Shown here: positions 18,111 through 27,592 of the stretch, piece after piece
Layout: every line of letters begins with the position of its first letter
Numbering within the stretch: the first letter of the stretch is position 1
Source: Zavarzinella sp.
GTDB lineage: Bacteria; Planctomycetota; Planctomycetia; Gemmatales; Gemmataceae
Reading direction: 5' to 3'
NCBI GenBank assembly: GCA_041399155.1
Contig: JAWKTI010000001.1
Coordinates: forward strand, 248,001 to 312,000
Length of the DNA stretch: 64,000 bases
Translations under genes and position numbers: made by a program
Notes under the pieces: model-generated
Database searches by the model: none
Seen by the model: only the letters and a program-made list of their open reading frames with translations
What the model was told of the DNA's origin: nothing

Positions 18111-19640
18111 TCATTTTTCAATTTTCTTGGGTTTCGGCAGGAACTCAACGAAGACACCCCCACCATGATCCTTGAGCGATTGAATACAAGCCGTTCTCAT
18201 CGTGCGTAGTTTCGCTTGAAACTCTTTTTTGATCGCCAGATTGTCCAGTTCTTCTGGGTCTTTCTCCAGATCATAAAGTTCTTCGATACGATCTGGGTGG
18301 GCATAACGAGTGTATTTGAAATTTTCAACAAGAATTAAGAAATACCATGGGGTATCTTTGCCATACATACACTCTTCCCACTTCTTGCCTTTCAGTCGCT
18401 TCGCCATTTCGGTTGGCTCATAACGATTGTGGACATAGGTCATCATGGTTGGAACTTTGCTCCATTCCTTGAGCACCTGTTCCGATTCAGGATTCATAAT
18501 GAGTGGAGTAATGTCCCTGCCTGGCATAAACTGCTGAGGCTCTGCTTTAGCCCATGAATGAAACGTACGAATGACATCCGGACCATTGATCGGAGCTTTA
18601 CATACCTTACCTTTGGGAAATCGTTTCGGGTATGACACGATAAATGGAGATCGAATTGCGGTTTCGTAGGGATCGATTTTTCCTTTGAGGCCATGATCGC
18701 CCCAGGTGTAACCCTGATCGGAAGTGAACACAATGATGGTGTTATCCAGCTGACCTGTCTCTTCAAGCACCTTCATGATTCTGCCCACACCCTCATCAAT
18801 CGCAGCAACAGCCTCATTTTGTTGTTTGACCCAGAAATCCAGTGATTTACGTTGGAAATAAGGTTTGCCATCATCTCCCTTTTTCCACTTACTGTCCTGA
18901 AAGTGGGCGGGCTTGCCCGGTCGAGGGCCCCATATATCTGCTGGAATGGAAGTTTCAGGCTTATCTTTCATTGTTCCCAAGTGCCGTTCAGCGGGCGTGT
19001 AAGGGCCATGGACACCACCATAACAGAGCCAGTAAAACCAGGGCTTATTGGGTGTTTTTGCCCGCTCTTTGATGAAAGTCTCCGTGTAATCGGTGTAGCG
19101 GTCCGTACTATAGCCTCCCAGTGGAACCGGCGCTGCACCGTTGATCATGACTTTCTGATCGTAATAGTACCCACCAGATTCCGGATCGGGATGGTCCCAG
19201 ATCACCGACCAATCCCACGATGTGCCATGTTGATGAGCTTCTGCTCCTTTTTTACCAGCACCCCAGTGCCACTTACCAATCATTCCGGTGAAATAACCTT
19301 TCTCCCGAATTGTTGGGAACCAATAAAGGTTCCCATTCACGCTGGTGCCATCCTGATTGGAAGTGGCTGCAAATTGAAGTCGGCCCGTCAACGCAGTTGC
19401 TCGTGATGGCACGCATTTGGCGCCAATGTAAGCCTGGTCGAACCGGACGCCCTGTTTGGCAAGTCGGTCGATATTGGGTGTGTTGGCAAAGCTGTAACAT
19501 CGGGGATAACAGCTAATCGTGCGAAAACTCTGGTCGTCAGTGAAAATGTAGAGAATGTTAGGAGCCCGTTCTTCCGCACCAGCAACGCTCAGCAGAAAAT
19601 GAAAAACAACAAGGCATGAGAACAGTATGGAGAAGCGCAT
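18111..19640 (-). CDS. Secreted sulfatase
   Basis: A 509-residue exported arylsulfatase-family enzyme. It has an N-terminal signal peptide, metal-site residues in NILYIFTDDQSFRT, and the formylglycine motif C-V-P-S-R with the modifiable Cys at residue 76. C-terminal features include TSDQGYTWGDHGLKGK and the EELYDLEKDPEELDNLA segment usual in heparan- or choline-type sulfatases. It likely removes sulfate esters from polysaccharides. It needs a formylglycine-generating enzyme, which is not in the window. Confidence 0.9.
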   Translation of the reverse strand: MRFSILFSCLVVFHFLLSVAGAEERAPNILYIFTDDQSFRTISCYPRCYSFANTPNIDRLAKQGVRFDQAYIGAKCVPSRATALTGRLQFAATSNQDGTSVNGNLYWFPTIREKGYFTGMIGKWHWGAGKKGAEAHQHGTSWDWSVIWDHPDPESGGYYYDQKVMINGAAPVPLGGYSTDRYTDYTETFIKERAKTPNKPWFYWLCYGGVHGPYTPAERHLGTMKDKPETSIPADIWGPRPGKPAHFQDSKWKKGDDGKPYFQRKSLDFWVKQQNEAVAAIDEGVGRIMKVLEETGQLDNTIIVFTSDQGYTWGDHGLKGKIDPYETAIRSPFIVSYPKRFPKGKVCKAPINGPDVIRTFHSWAKAEPQQFMPGRDITPLIMNPESEQVLKEWSKVPTMMTYVHNRYEPTEMAKRLKGKKWEECMYGKDTPWYFLILVENFKYTRYAHPDRIEELYDLEKDPEELDNLAIKKEFQAKLRTMRTACIQSLKDHGGGVFVEFLPKPKKIEK

Positions 19641-19721
19641 TAAGGTAGACTCTTGAAGATTCGTTTTGCTAAAACGAATGTCAGTTGTTGATGAAAAAGT
19701 TAAATGGCGATCATAACAGAT

Positions 19722-20678
19722 TCAATGGAATAGCGGAAAAGAATTGTTCCAAGATGGATCGAGTTCCGCACGGACGGCGGCGTGCAGCAAAGGTAAATTG
19801 ATTTCGTGGTGGCCGATCAGTTCGATCCCTTCGGCAGAAGGCCTGCTTAAGACATTCATGCGGGTGCGGTATTTCGCTTCTTTATCCATGTTGGCGGTAA
19901 TCAGCCCACTGAGATCAGCCCCCAGGTTGGCTGCGACTGCCACCGCTTTCAGAAATACCTCCGGCATTACCACCGCACTGCCGATGTTCAGCCACAATCC
20001 TTCCTGCATCTGGTTCACAATGGCACAGATGATCCGAAAATCGGTCATACTGCCCAAACCAAGTGCCGCACCGTCAACGTGGGGGTGCATGTGCACGATA
20101 TCGGTACCCAGTGCCACATGAATCGTACAAGGCACCCCAAGGCGGTAAGCTTGCCAGACCACACTGGCCTGTTTGTTGGGGCAATTATTCTCATCAATCC
20201 AGCGCCCCAGGGCATTTCCCAGCCCCACATCTGTGGTACAGGTTTTCACAGCACCAGCAAAAGCAGCAGCCGTTTCCATAGCCATGCCAAATTCGCCTTT
20301 CTTCAACTGTGGTGCCACATCTTCGCTGGTTTTTCCTGCAATCGCCAGTTCCACATCGTGAATTGCTGCAGAACCGTTCATTGCCAGCGATTTGATGATT
20401 CCCAGATCCATCCAGTCGATCAGATAGGGGGAACAACCCACTTTGATGACATGCCCACCAATTGCGGCAGCAGCCCAACGCTTGTCTCGCTGGCAGCGTA
20501 AAAGATGATCACGTAATTTCCGGAAAGACACCGCACCGAACTGGTGGGGGAGATTTTCGAAAAAAGGCTTCATTGCCTGATAAGACTGCTGCAATTTGCC
20601 CAAATCACCCAGATTCACTTTGCTGGGACGTTCTGCCAGTGGGAATGTTTTAATGGCATGCAGATCAATTGGTTTCAA
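19722..20678 (-). CDS. Deoxyhypusine synthase-like protein
   Basis: A 318-residue protein with AIGGHVIKVGCSPYLIDWMD, SLAMNGSAAIHDVELA, HVALGTDIVHMHPHVDGAA and a C-terminal GHHEINLPLLHAAV. This arrangement recalls bacterial proteins annotated as deoxyhypusine-synthase-like, with an NAD-type fold. Bacteria lack the eIF5A substrate, so real deoxyhypusine synthesis is unlikely; a homospermidine-type or unrelated reaction is possible. The family call is from memory of the pattern and is tentative. No operon partner is seen. Confidence 0.5.
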   Translation of the reverse strand: MKPIDLHAIKTFPLAERPSKVNLGDLGKLQQSYQAMKPFFENLPHQFGAVSFRKLRDHLLRCQRDKRWAAAAIGGHVIKVGCSPYLIDWMDLGIIKSLAMNGSAAIHDVELAIAGKTSEDVAPQLKKGEFGMAMETAAAFAGAVKTCTTDVGLGNALGRWIDENNCPNKQASVVWQAYRLGVPCTIHVALGTDIVHMHPHVDGAALGLGSMTDFRIICAIVNQMQEGLWLNIGSAVVMPEVFLKAVAVAANLGADLSGLITANMDKEAKYRTRMNVLSRPSAEGIELIGHHEINLPLLHAAVRAELDPSWNNSFPLFH

Positions 20679-20763
20679 CGATTCCCCTCAGTCAGTTGGT
20701 GACACAATGAAATATGAGAGAAAAATGAAAATGTGGAGTTAATTGTTGTGAATCAATCCAAAA

Positions 20764-20834
20764 TTACCCGGCTAGGATTCGAACCTAGACAAAGAGGACC
20801 AAAACCTCTTGTGCTACCGTTACACTACCGGGTA
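20764..20834 (-). tRNA. tRNA-Gln (anticodon TTG)
   Basis: The minus strand folds as a tRNA: acceptor TACCCGG with CCGGGTA, a D arm GTGTAACGGTAGCAC, an anticodon stem GAGG/CCTC around a loop carrying TTG, and a T arm with GGTTCGAATCC. The discriminator is A and CCA is not encoded. Confidence 0.93.
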
Positions 20835-20936
20835 GTGGTACACAGATAGACGCACCAACTGGTCAAGTGGTTCGCTCTCTGTGTAATTAAGATAGCCAAC
20901 CAGTGAAAAACTGGCAAGCCGGATTTCTAACGAAGA

Positions 20937-21269
20937 TTATAAGACGCTGTTGATGGCGTCTGAAAGTGCCTGTTCGGACTGTAAACCCACCATCGACTTG
21001 ACTGGTTGGTCGCTGCCTTTGAAAATCATGATCCGTGGGATCGTATTCACGGAGTATTGTGCCGCCACATCGGGATTTTCGTCGGTATTCAATTTACCCA
21101 CTTTCACTTTACCTGCGAAACTAGCCGCAACTTTGTCGATAATTGGCGACAAAGCACGACATGGACCGCACCAAGGTGCCCAGAAGTCAACAACAACAGG
21201 CACATCACTGTTGACTACTTCTTCCGTCCATTTTCCTTCGGTAAATTCGTGAACATGTTCGTTCGCCAT
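20937..21269 (-). CDS. trxA: Thioredoxin
   Basis: The 110 residues form a single thioredoxin domain with the redox centre FWAPWCGPCRALSP and the cis-proline region NTIPRIMIFKGSD. It reduces protein disulfides in the cytoplasm and would be recharged by thioredoxin reductase, which is not in view. It lies between tRNA-Gln and tRNA-Glu. Confidence 0.95.
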   Translation of the reverse strand: MANEHVHEFTEGKWTEEVVNSDVPVVVDFWAPWCGPCRALSPIIDKVAASFAGKVKVGKLNTDENPDVAAQYSVNTIPRIMIFKGSDQPVKSMVGLQSEQALSDAINSVL

Positions 21270-21449
21270 CTGTCTATCCTCGGTCAGGTGCGGGAAACTA
21301 TTTCATCGGCGTTGACTTACCCACACATTTGTCGGTGCCGAATCGCTGGAACCGTTCTGGTTTCAGTTTTGGAGTACTTTCTTGTAGAAAGGATTCATCC
21401 TACCCTTGACGCGGGCATTTTCCAGCCCTAAAACTTAAAGACCAAGACG

Positions 21450-21520
21450 GCCCTATCGTCTAGCGGTTAGGACACAGCCCTTTCAAGGCTGCGACACGGG
21501 TTCGAGTCCCGTTAGGGTCA
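21450..21520 (+). tRNA. tRNA-Glu (anticodon TTC)
   Basis: Acceptor arms GGCCCTA and TAGGGTC pair with one G-T. The D arm holds TCTAGCGGTTAGGA, the anticodon stem-loop CAGCCCTTTCAAGGCTG carries TTC, and the T arm holds GGGTTCGAGTCCC. The discriminator is A and CCA is not encoded. A terminator follows directly. Confidence 0.95.
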
Positions 21521-21527
21521 TTGTGAA

Positions 21528-21559
21528 GCTCACGGTTTACCACCGTGGGCTTTTTTTTT
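21528..21559 (+). terminator. Rho-independent terminator after tRNA-Glu
   Basis: An 8-base stem (GCTCACGG with CCGTGGGC, one G-T) closes a 7-base loop and is followed by nine T residues. It begins 7 bases after the tRNA. Confidence 0.85.
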
Positions 21560-21607
21560 GGCTGAAGTCACTTTTGGCTTTCATGTTTTTTTCATAGAGG
21601 ACGCACC

Positions 21608-22240
21608 ATGAGCAACATCCCTTGGTGGGGTTATGTCGTTTTTGCTGGACTTGCCTGGGGCACCTACGTTCCCATTATTTTTTACGGTGGTTCCGAATTC
21701 GGCGGCAAACCCAGCAGCAGAATGATGGCGATTCTGTGCGTGGGCATGGCCTACTTCGTAATGGCAGTGGTTTTTCCGATGGCCAGGTTCCTGAGTGGTG
21801 CCGATGAATGGCCGCCCATGAAAACCACCGGCCTGGTTTTCAGCTGTCTGGCTGGCATTGCGGGTGCCATTGGTGCAATCTGCGTGATTTTCGCCAGCAA
21901 AGCAGCAATGGCTGCTGGTGCCGAAGCACAGAAACTCAATCCCACGTTCAATCCGTCTTCCTATCGTCTGCTGATCGCCCCGATGATTTTTGGACTGGCA
22001 CCAATTATTAACACGATTCTCAGTAGTGTGTGGCACCCAAAACCGGGCAATCCGTGGCACTTTGGCCTGGAAATGCCTAACTGGAAGATTCTTGCAGGGA
22101 TTGTTATGGTGGCAGCCGGGGTATTTTTGGTTCTCTATGGGAAAGAACAGGCCGAAGATGCCAAGAAGCGTGCCAGTGCCCCCGCACCAAAACCACAGAT
22201 TGCCGCCACCGAGCCTCCATCCGCACCCGCAAATGGGTAG
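21608..22240 (+). CDS. Polytopic membrane protein, unknown
   Basis: A 210-residue protein with five hydrophobic helices (for example VVFAGLAWGTYVPIIFY and KILAGIVMVAAGVFLVLYG) and a Pro/Ala-rich cytoplasmic tail. The N-terminal pattern LAWGTYVP faintly recalls drug/metabolite-type transporters, but only half the usual number of helices is present. It ends 55 bases before lpxK. Confidence 0.65.
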   Translation: MSNIPWWGYVVFAGLAWGTYVPIIFYGGSEFGGKPSSRMMAILCVGMAYFVMAVVFPMARFLSGADEWPPMKTTGLVFSCLAGIAGAIGAICVIFASKAAMAAGAEAQKLNPTFNPSSYRLLIAPMIFGLAPIINTILSSVWHPKPGNPWHFGLEMPNWKILAGIVMVAAGVFLVLYGKEQAEDAKKRASAPAPKPQIAATEPPSAPANG

Positions 22241-22295
22241 TGTCGCAATTCTCACCAATTACTCATTAGTTTTTCTCATTTTTTAGAGCAATTTC

Positions 22296-23324
22296 ATGAA
22301 ACCGGAACGCTGGCGGGCAATTATTACCCACCAGGACAAAGGGGTGGGGCCGTTTCTCTGGCGAAATGCATTCTGGCTGGCTTCTCTTGGTTATGGAATC
22401 GGCATCCGCTACCGCAATCGCCAGTTTGATCGTGGCAGGAATGTTACCCGCGTGGGTGTGCCCGTGATCAGCGTGGGCAATTTAACGGTAGGTGGTACGG
22501 GTAAAACTCCGTGCGTCGAACTTGTTTGTCGGATTCTGACGGAAGCTGGCCTGACGACCACGATTCTGAGTAGAGGTTACGGAAACGAAACTGGTCGCAA
22601 TGATGAGGCCCTGTTACTGGAAGAAAATCTGCCCGATGTGCCCCACCTACAGGGGAAAAATCGGGTGGAACTGGCCCAAACCGCCATTGAAGAGCTGGAA
22701 ACCGAAGTCATTGTGCTGGATGATGGGATGCAGCACCGCAAACTGCACCGCGATTGCAATATTGTGTTGCTCGATACCACCGATGAAGGGATGGGCCACC
22801 TTTTCCCACGTGGGACGTTGCGGGAACCACTGTATCAGTTAAAGCGGGCATCGATCATCCTACTGACTCACTGCGATTCAGGGCACACAGAAACAATGTT
22901 TCAGAAGCTCGCAGAACAATATGCCCCCGGTGTGCCTGTTTTTCGCAGCACCCACCAACCAGTGGAACTGCTCAATGGCGAATCCTCTGAATCGCCTCAA
23001 CTACTTTCTGGAAAAGAGGTTGCGGCGTTTTGTGGCATTGGCAACCCGGAAAGTTTCCGCACCACTTTGCAGCACCTGGGCTGTCAGGTGGTGCAATTTC
23101 GGGAATATCCAGACCACTATGCCTACCAGAAAACGGACATTTTTTCGCTGCAGGAGTGGGTAAAAAAATTACCACCGGATATGCCGGTGATTACCACACA
23201 GAAAGACTGGGTAAAAATCCGCCTGAACGGCATTTCCGGTCACCCACTGTACGCACTGCGCGTGGGGCTGGAAATTGACAACCTGCCCGAGTTTGAGGAA
23301 AAAGTATTGCAAGCAGCGTTGTAG
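22296..23324 (+). CDS. lpxK: Tetraacyldisaccharide 4'-kinase
   Basis: LpxK phosphorylates the 4' position of the lipid A disaccharide precursor at the inner membrane. The 342 residues match the family: an N-terminal amphipathic or membrane segment, the P-loop SVGNLTVGGTGKTPCVE near residue 65, ILSRGYG, VIVLDDGMQHRKLHRD with the catalytic Asp region, and FPRGTLREPL. Its presence implies lipid A in the outer membrane of this organism. Confidence 0.93.
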   Translation: MKPERWRAIITHQDKGVGPFLWRNAFWLASLGYGIGIRYRNRQFDRGRNVTRVGVPVISVGNLTVGGTGKTPCVELVCRILTEAGLTTTILSRGYGNETGRNDEALLLEENLPDVPHLQGKNRVELAQTAIEELETEVIVLDDGMQHRKLHRDCNIVLLDTTDEGMGHLFPRGTLREPLYQLKRASIILLTHCDSGHTETMFQKLAEQYAPGVPVFRSTHQPVELLNGESSESPQLLSGKEVAAFCGIGNPESFRTTLQHLGCQVVQFREYPDHYAYQKTDIFSLQEWVKKLPPDMPVITTQKDWVKIRLNGISGHPLYALRVGLEIDNLPEFEEKVLQAAL

Positions 23325-23506
23325 AACACGCTAGAGCAGTCGCGTTCAAGGAATAACCATCAAATAATCTTTGAAGATCTCAAAGCAATATAGCCAACCT
23401 TTTATATAGAATCCTTGTACTCATTAATCCTTCCCACCTTCAGATTCTCGATGAATGCCTGAACAACTTGTATATTAATGAAACTTAACATTAAAGGAGT
23501 TTGCAG

Positions 23507-25156
23507 ATGTCCAACCCCAGCAAATCACCAATTCCCAATTTATCAGTAACCGAAGAAACGCTGACCCAGGATGATGGTTCTGCCAAAAAAAACAGCGTTA
23601 CGATCTTCGACCCACCCGTAGTGGAGGGGGAAGTGGGGGTGCTGGGGCCTTATCGCATCATCAAAGAACTTGGGCATGGTGGGATGGGGGCTGTTTACGC
23701 AACTCTCGATACGCGACTGGATCGAAAACTTGCTTTGAAAATAATGTTGCCGGAATACGCATCAAACAGTTCTGCAAAAGAGCGGTTTATTCGTGAAGCA
23801 CGAGCAGCAGCAAAAATCAAGCATGATAACATTGTTACGATTTATGAAGCAGATGAAAGAAATGGCATCCCATACATAGCCATGGAATATCTTGAGGGAT
23901 ACCCGTTAGATGAGTACTTAAAGAAAAAAGGCTCCCCCAGCATTAAACAAATCATTCGCATTGCAGCTGAAACATTTGCCGGGCTAGGTGCTGCCCACAA
24001 ACAAGGCTTGATCCATCGGGATATCAAACCAGGTAACCTGTGGCTGGAATCGCCTAACGCAAGGGTGAAAATCCTGGATTTTGGTTTGGCAAAACCAATG
24101 GACTCTGAAATTGAATTGACCAAAAGTGGTACTGTCGTAGGCACCCCAGCCTACATGAGTCCCGAGCAGGCACGTGCAGCAGAAATCGACCATCGATCCG
24201 ACTTATTTAGCGTTGGAGTGATGTTGTACCGCTTAACCACTGGAAAATTGCCCTTTGCAGGTCCAAATACGATGGCGGTTCTGATGGCTTTGGCAACGGA
24301 AGAGCCCACACCAGTACGTGAAGTCAACCCAGATATCCCTGAATCACTGGCAAGTTTGATCCACCAGTTGCTGGCAAAAAATGCTGACAATCGACCAAAA
24401 GATGCAGCTGAAGCAATTGCCCGTCTGAAAGAAGCAGCTGACGAACTATCTGGGAAAGCCCGCCACACGAATCAGCCAATTGTTGAAGCAATTCCTGTTC
24501 AGATGACTCAAATGGTGGTGAGCAGCCCGGCGGCAAACCCATTTGCTGATATCGATGTTGATTTCGACAATAGTTCCCAAGCATCCTCCACACAAACAGA
24601 GCAGCAAGCCACCGAAACTACTGCAAGGCGTAAGGGAAAACAAAGTAGTAATTCTAAAGCGATTGGAATAGCGATCGGATCGATTGCTGCACTGATCGTC
24701 ATGATAGTCGCTGTGGTAATGATCATCAACAACAAAGGGGGTTCGGATTCAAAAAATGCCGTTGATCGTAGTAAAGAACCAGTTCAAGAAAGAAAAATTC
24801 CCCAAAAAGCCCCCTCAAATATAGCACAGCCAATACTCACTGATCCCGAAGCGAAAGCAGCCTATTGGGTGTGTTCTCAAGGAGGCAGGGTTGTTGTTTC
24901 AACTGATCCCACACGTGAATACAGTGTCTTCGACGAAATTCCGAGAGGTAAGTTCTTGCTGACTAACGTACAACTTGACAACACGAAAATTACCGATGCA
25001 GATTTGCATAACCTACAGGGGCTGGATAATTTGCAAATGTTGTTTTTATCAAATACAGCATTGGGTGATGAGTGCTTAATTCATTTAAAAGAATTAAAAG
25101 GATTAAGATTTCTCAGTTTGGGTGGTACCAAGGTTACTAAACCAAAATCAGATTGA
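23507..25156 (+). CDS. Ser/Thr kinase with LRR region, 5' part (gene split by IS630)
   Basis: An intact kinase domain (GHGGMGAVYATLD, HRDIKPGN near residue 169, DFGLAK near 191) is followed by a linker, one membrane helix around residues 383-407 and the first leucine-rich repeats. The kinase would face the cytoplasm and the LRRs the exterior. At 25138-25139 the gene is entered by an IS630-type element, so the frame ends within it at a TGA. Removing the element and one TA restores KVTNSGLANLK in frame with the 3' part. ATG 23507 follows AGGAG. Confidence 0.85.
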   Translation: MSNPSKSPIPNLSVTEETLTQDDGSAKKNSVTIFDPPVVEGEVGVLGPYRIIKELGHGGMGAVYATLDTRLDRKLALKIMLPEYASNSSAKERFIREARAAAKIKHDNIVTIYEADERNGIPYIAMEYLEGYPLDEYLKKKGSPSIKQIIRIAAETFAGLGAAHKQGLIHRDIKPGNLWLESPNARVKILDFGLAKPMDSEIELTKSGTVVGTPAYMSPEQARAAEIDHRSDLFSVGVMLYRLTTGKLPFAGPNTMAVLMALATEEPTPVREVNPDIPESLASLIHQLLAKNADNRPKDAAEAIARLKEAADELSGKARHTNQPIVEAIPVQMTQMVVSSPAANPFADIDVDFDNSSQASSTQTEQQATETTARRKGKQSSNSKAIGIAIGSIAALIVMIVAVVMIINNKGGSDSKNAVDRSKEPVQERKIPQKAPSNIAQPILTDPEAKAAYWVCSQGGRVVVSTDPTREYSVFDEIPRGKFLLTNVQLDNTKITDADLHNLQGLDNLQMLFLSNTALGDECLIHLKELKGLRFLSLGGTKVTKPKSD

Positions 25157-25243
25157 AAATCGGTGTTTACAGATTTGGTGAGTTATGTTAAGCTGGTCAG
25201 AATGTTCAACCTAGGCAAGTCGACCAACCTTTGGAGATCAAGG

Positions 25244-25516
25244 ATGATCCGACCGAACACTACTAAATGGAATCAAACCACCGATGATTTGCGTCGCCTG
25301 GCTCTGGAATCCGAGCATCCTCGTACTCGGGAGCGGTTTATGGCTTTGTACCAAATTGCTCTTGGTCACACTAACGCAACTGCTTATGCCGCAGAAATTG
25401 GACGTTGCGACGATGTGTTGTTGAACTGGGTTCATAAATATAACAACCATGGACCTGACGCCTTGATTTATCGGCGTACTGGCGGCCGTGTCCCCCTTTT
25501 GTCCAGTCGCAGATAG
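25244..25516 (+). CDS. IS630 transposase, OrfA (HTH part)
   Basis: A roughly 90-residue N-terminal half of the transposase, with a helix-turn-helix-like region (LGHTNATAYAAEIGRCDDVLLNW). The ATG follows GGAG by 8 bases. The frame meets a stop at 25514. A -1 shift in the run CCCCCTTTT at 25492-25500 would join it to OrfB, giving PFVQSQIEQIV at the junction; this is the arrangement of programmed frameshifting in this family. Confidence 0.8.
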   Translation: MIRPNTTKWNQTTDDLRRLALESEHPRTRERFMALYQIALGHTNATAYAAEIGRCDDVLLNWVHKYNNHGPDALIYRRTGGRVPLLSSRR

Positions 25517-26340
25517 AGCAGATCGTTGATGCCGTTCTGAAAAGCGATCCGGTAGATCACCAATTGCCAGGCCACGGATGGACGATCAGGAAGTTGTGCA
25601 ACTGGATCGGTTGTCAATTCCAGCGGTATGTATCTCGGAATACCGTGCGGCGGATCCTGCAATTAGCGGGATTGAGCTGGAAGAAATGCAAGAAACTGTT
25701 CGGCAAAGGGGACCCTGAAAAGCGGGCCGAATACCTGAAACAGTTCGCGGATATGTACCAGCAAATGTGTCGCGGCGATATCGTGATCATTTATATTGAT
25801 GAATCCCATTTTCATCGTGATATGGACTTGGGCTATACTTGGTGGCGCAAGGGAGAATCGGCTTGGCGAGTGAGTGATTGCCCTCCGCTGTCCGATCGCA
25901 TCAACTGGTATGGTGCTTACAATTTCAGTGCTGGTGCATGTTTGATCTGGAACGAAGGCAAATGCAACAAGGAAAACACGGCTGAATTTTTGCACCGAGT
26001 GAACGATTGGGTAGAAAGACAAGGTCGACGTGTTGTGGTAATTTGGGATGGAGCACCTTGGCACAAGGCGAAGTTCGTTCGAACCAAAGCCAGCGAGTTG
26101 GACATCGAAATAGTAGTTTTGCCCAGTTATAGTCCCGATTTCAATCCCATTGAAGGGTTATGGAAATGGATGCGTGAAGAGGTCACGCAACATTGTTGTT
26201 TTGCAACCTTGCGTGACTTGTTCGACGCTTGCAAAGGATTCATCGATACATTGAATGAAACTCCGGATGAAATAATTAAAAGACTGTGGCCAAGATTTGA
26301 AGTCGATCCTCAAGCGGAAAAACTCCGATTTTCAATCTGA
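25495..26340 (+). CDS. IS630 transposase, OrfB (DDE catalytic part)
   Basis: The catalytic half of an IS630/Tc1-mariner DDE transposase. The acidic residues are visible in IIYIDESHF, VVIWDGAPWHK and SYSPDFNPIEGLWKW. It is probably made as a fusion with OrfA through the -1 shift at its 5' end rather than from its own start. The internal ATG at 25564 is the first in-frame ATG. The frame is intact here, unlike in copy 2, so this copy could still be active. Confidence 0.85.
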   Translation, partial: PFVQSQIEQIVDAVLKSDPVDHQLPGHGWTIRKLCNWIGCQFQRYVSRNTVRRILQLAGLSWKKCKKLFGKGDPEKRAEYLKQFADMYQQMCRGDIVIIYIDESHFHRDMDLGYTWWRKGESAWRVSDCPPLSDRINWYGAYNFSAGACLIWNEGKCNKENTAEFLHRVNDWVERQGRRVVVIWDGAPWHKAKFVRTKASELDIEIVVLPSYSPDFNPIEGLWKWMREEVTQHCCFATLRDLFDACKGFIDTLNETPDEIIKRLWPRFEVDPQAEKLRFSI

Positions 26341-26348
26341 TTTAGGTT

Positions 26349-27143
26349 TAATTCGGGATTGGCGAATTTGAAAGGATTGAACAATCTGAGAGAACTGGTG
26401 CTGGAAAATACAGCTATTGACGATACTGGCCTAACAAATTTGAAAGAATTTCCCCTTTTGGAACGACTCCATTTGGGTGGAACTAAGGTTTCGGGTGTAG
26501 GCTTTACTACCCTAAAAGATCTCCAACAACTTACATCACTCAGCTTGGCGAACACGAAAGTAAATGATGCAGGAATTGAACATTTGAAAGTATTTGAAAA
26601 CTTAAACAATCTGGATCTCTCGGCAACGCTAGTGACCGATGCTGGTATGGTGCACTTAAAGGAGATCAAACAGCTAGGATTGTTATCGCTTGTAGGAACT
26701 CAAATAGGCAATGAAGGTTTGGCACATATCAAGAACTTGAAAAAGCTAAGTGTTCTGCATCTGTACGAAACAAAGATTACTGATGAAGGCTTATCCCATC
26801 TTGTAGACCTCAATTTAATATTGCTGGATCTCAACAATACAGCAGTAACGAATACAGGCCTCATCCAAATTTCCAAATTAGCTAGTCTGAACAATCTTGT
26901 GTTGTGTGGAACGAGAATTACCGATGATGGAATTGCTCAACTAAAGCCTTTGACACAATTAAGCACTCTGAATCTTTATAATGTATCCGGAGTAACGAAT
27001 GCAGCAGGAGCACATCTCAAAGAAATGAAAAGTTTAAAATCTCTGAATTTGGATGATACCAAGTTTACCCAGAAGGAATTGATGAGTTGAAAAAAAAGTT
27101 ACCCGATTGCAGGATTCAGTTTCGAGGTGCGATAATTGAATAG
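26349..27143 (+). pseudogene. 3' part of the split kinase-LRR gene
   Basis: This is the continuation of the kinase gene beyond the IS630 element: about ten leucine-rich repeats of 24 residues (pattern GLxxLKxLxxLxxLxLxxTxITD). Near the end the frame reaches TGA at 27088, but a one-base shift around 27068-27072 (one G appears lost from CAGGAAGG) restores GIDELKKKLPDC and a stop at 27141-27143, the usual ending of such proteins. The gene thus carries two lesions, the IS and this indel. Confidence 0.75.
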
Positions 27144-27166
27144 TTGAAATTATCAGTGAAACTGCC

Positions 27167-27592
27167 TTACTTCATCTCGTAAGACGGCAGTAACAGTGGG
27201 GGACCGCTCATGCGAGATACACCGCGTGCTGTGGGATCAAGTTCAAACTGCTTGCCGGGTGTTTCCTGAATCCCTGGAGTGGGGATGCGTGGCAGGCGGT
27301 CGTCGCTTTTCGGCATTGGCAACGTGCCTGTTCCAGGTGGTACGATATAGGCGCCAGGTGGAAGTCCAGCACCAATTGGCATCGAAGAGCCCTCACAGGC
27401 ACAGTTCTCTGCGCTGACATACCCCCCGGGTGCTCCGTAGATTGGTTGTTGAAAGCTGGGTGCAGCGACTACTGGAGAAGCAGAATTTTTGCCACACAGA
27501 CAATCCAGAATTGGCCGGGGTCTATTTCCACAGCAGCCGCTCAGGATTGCCATGATTCCACATGCCACGATGATCGTTTTAATCCGTCTCAT
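27167..27592 (-). CDS. Lipoprotein, Gly/Pro-rich
   Basis: A 141-residue protein with a lipoprotein signal (MRRIKTIIVACGIMAILSGC). The mature part is rich in Pro, Gly and Cys (YGAPGGYVSAENCACEG, PPGAYIVPPGTGTLPMP). No enzymatic domain is seen; it looks like a small envelope lipoprotein. ATG 27592 follows AGGGAAG and is preferred to the upstream in-frame ATG at 27670. It is convergent with the 3' part of the split kinase. Confidence 0.65.
   Translation of the reverse strand: MRRIKTIIVACGIMAILSGCCGNRPRPILDCLCGKNSASPVVAAPSFQQPIYGAPGGYVSAENCACEGSSMPIGAGLPPGAYIVPPGTGTLPMPKSDDRLPRIPTPGIQETPGKQFELDPTARGVSRMSGPPLLLPSYEMK

Larger units (their letters stand above)
25140..26348 (+). mobile_element. IS630-family insertion sequence, copy 1
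   Basis: The 1209-bp element has terminal inverted repeats of about 24 bases (left begins AACCAAAATCAG, right begins AACCTAAATCAG on the opposite strand) and is flanked by TA on both sides, the IS630/Tc1-mariner target duplication. It carries two overlapping transposase frames. It interrupts the kinase-LRR gene. A second, decayed copy lies at 43180-44382 in the opposite orientation. Confidence 0.93.
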
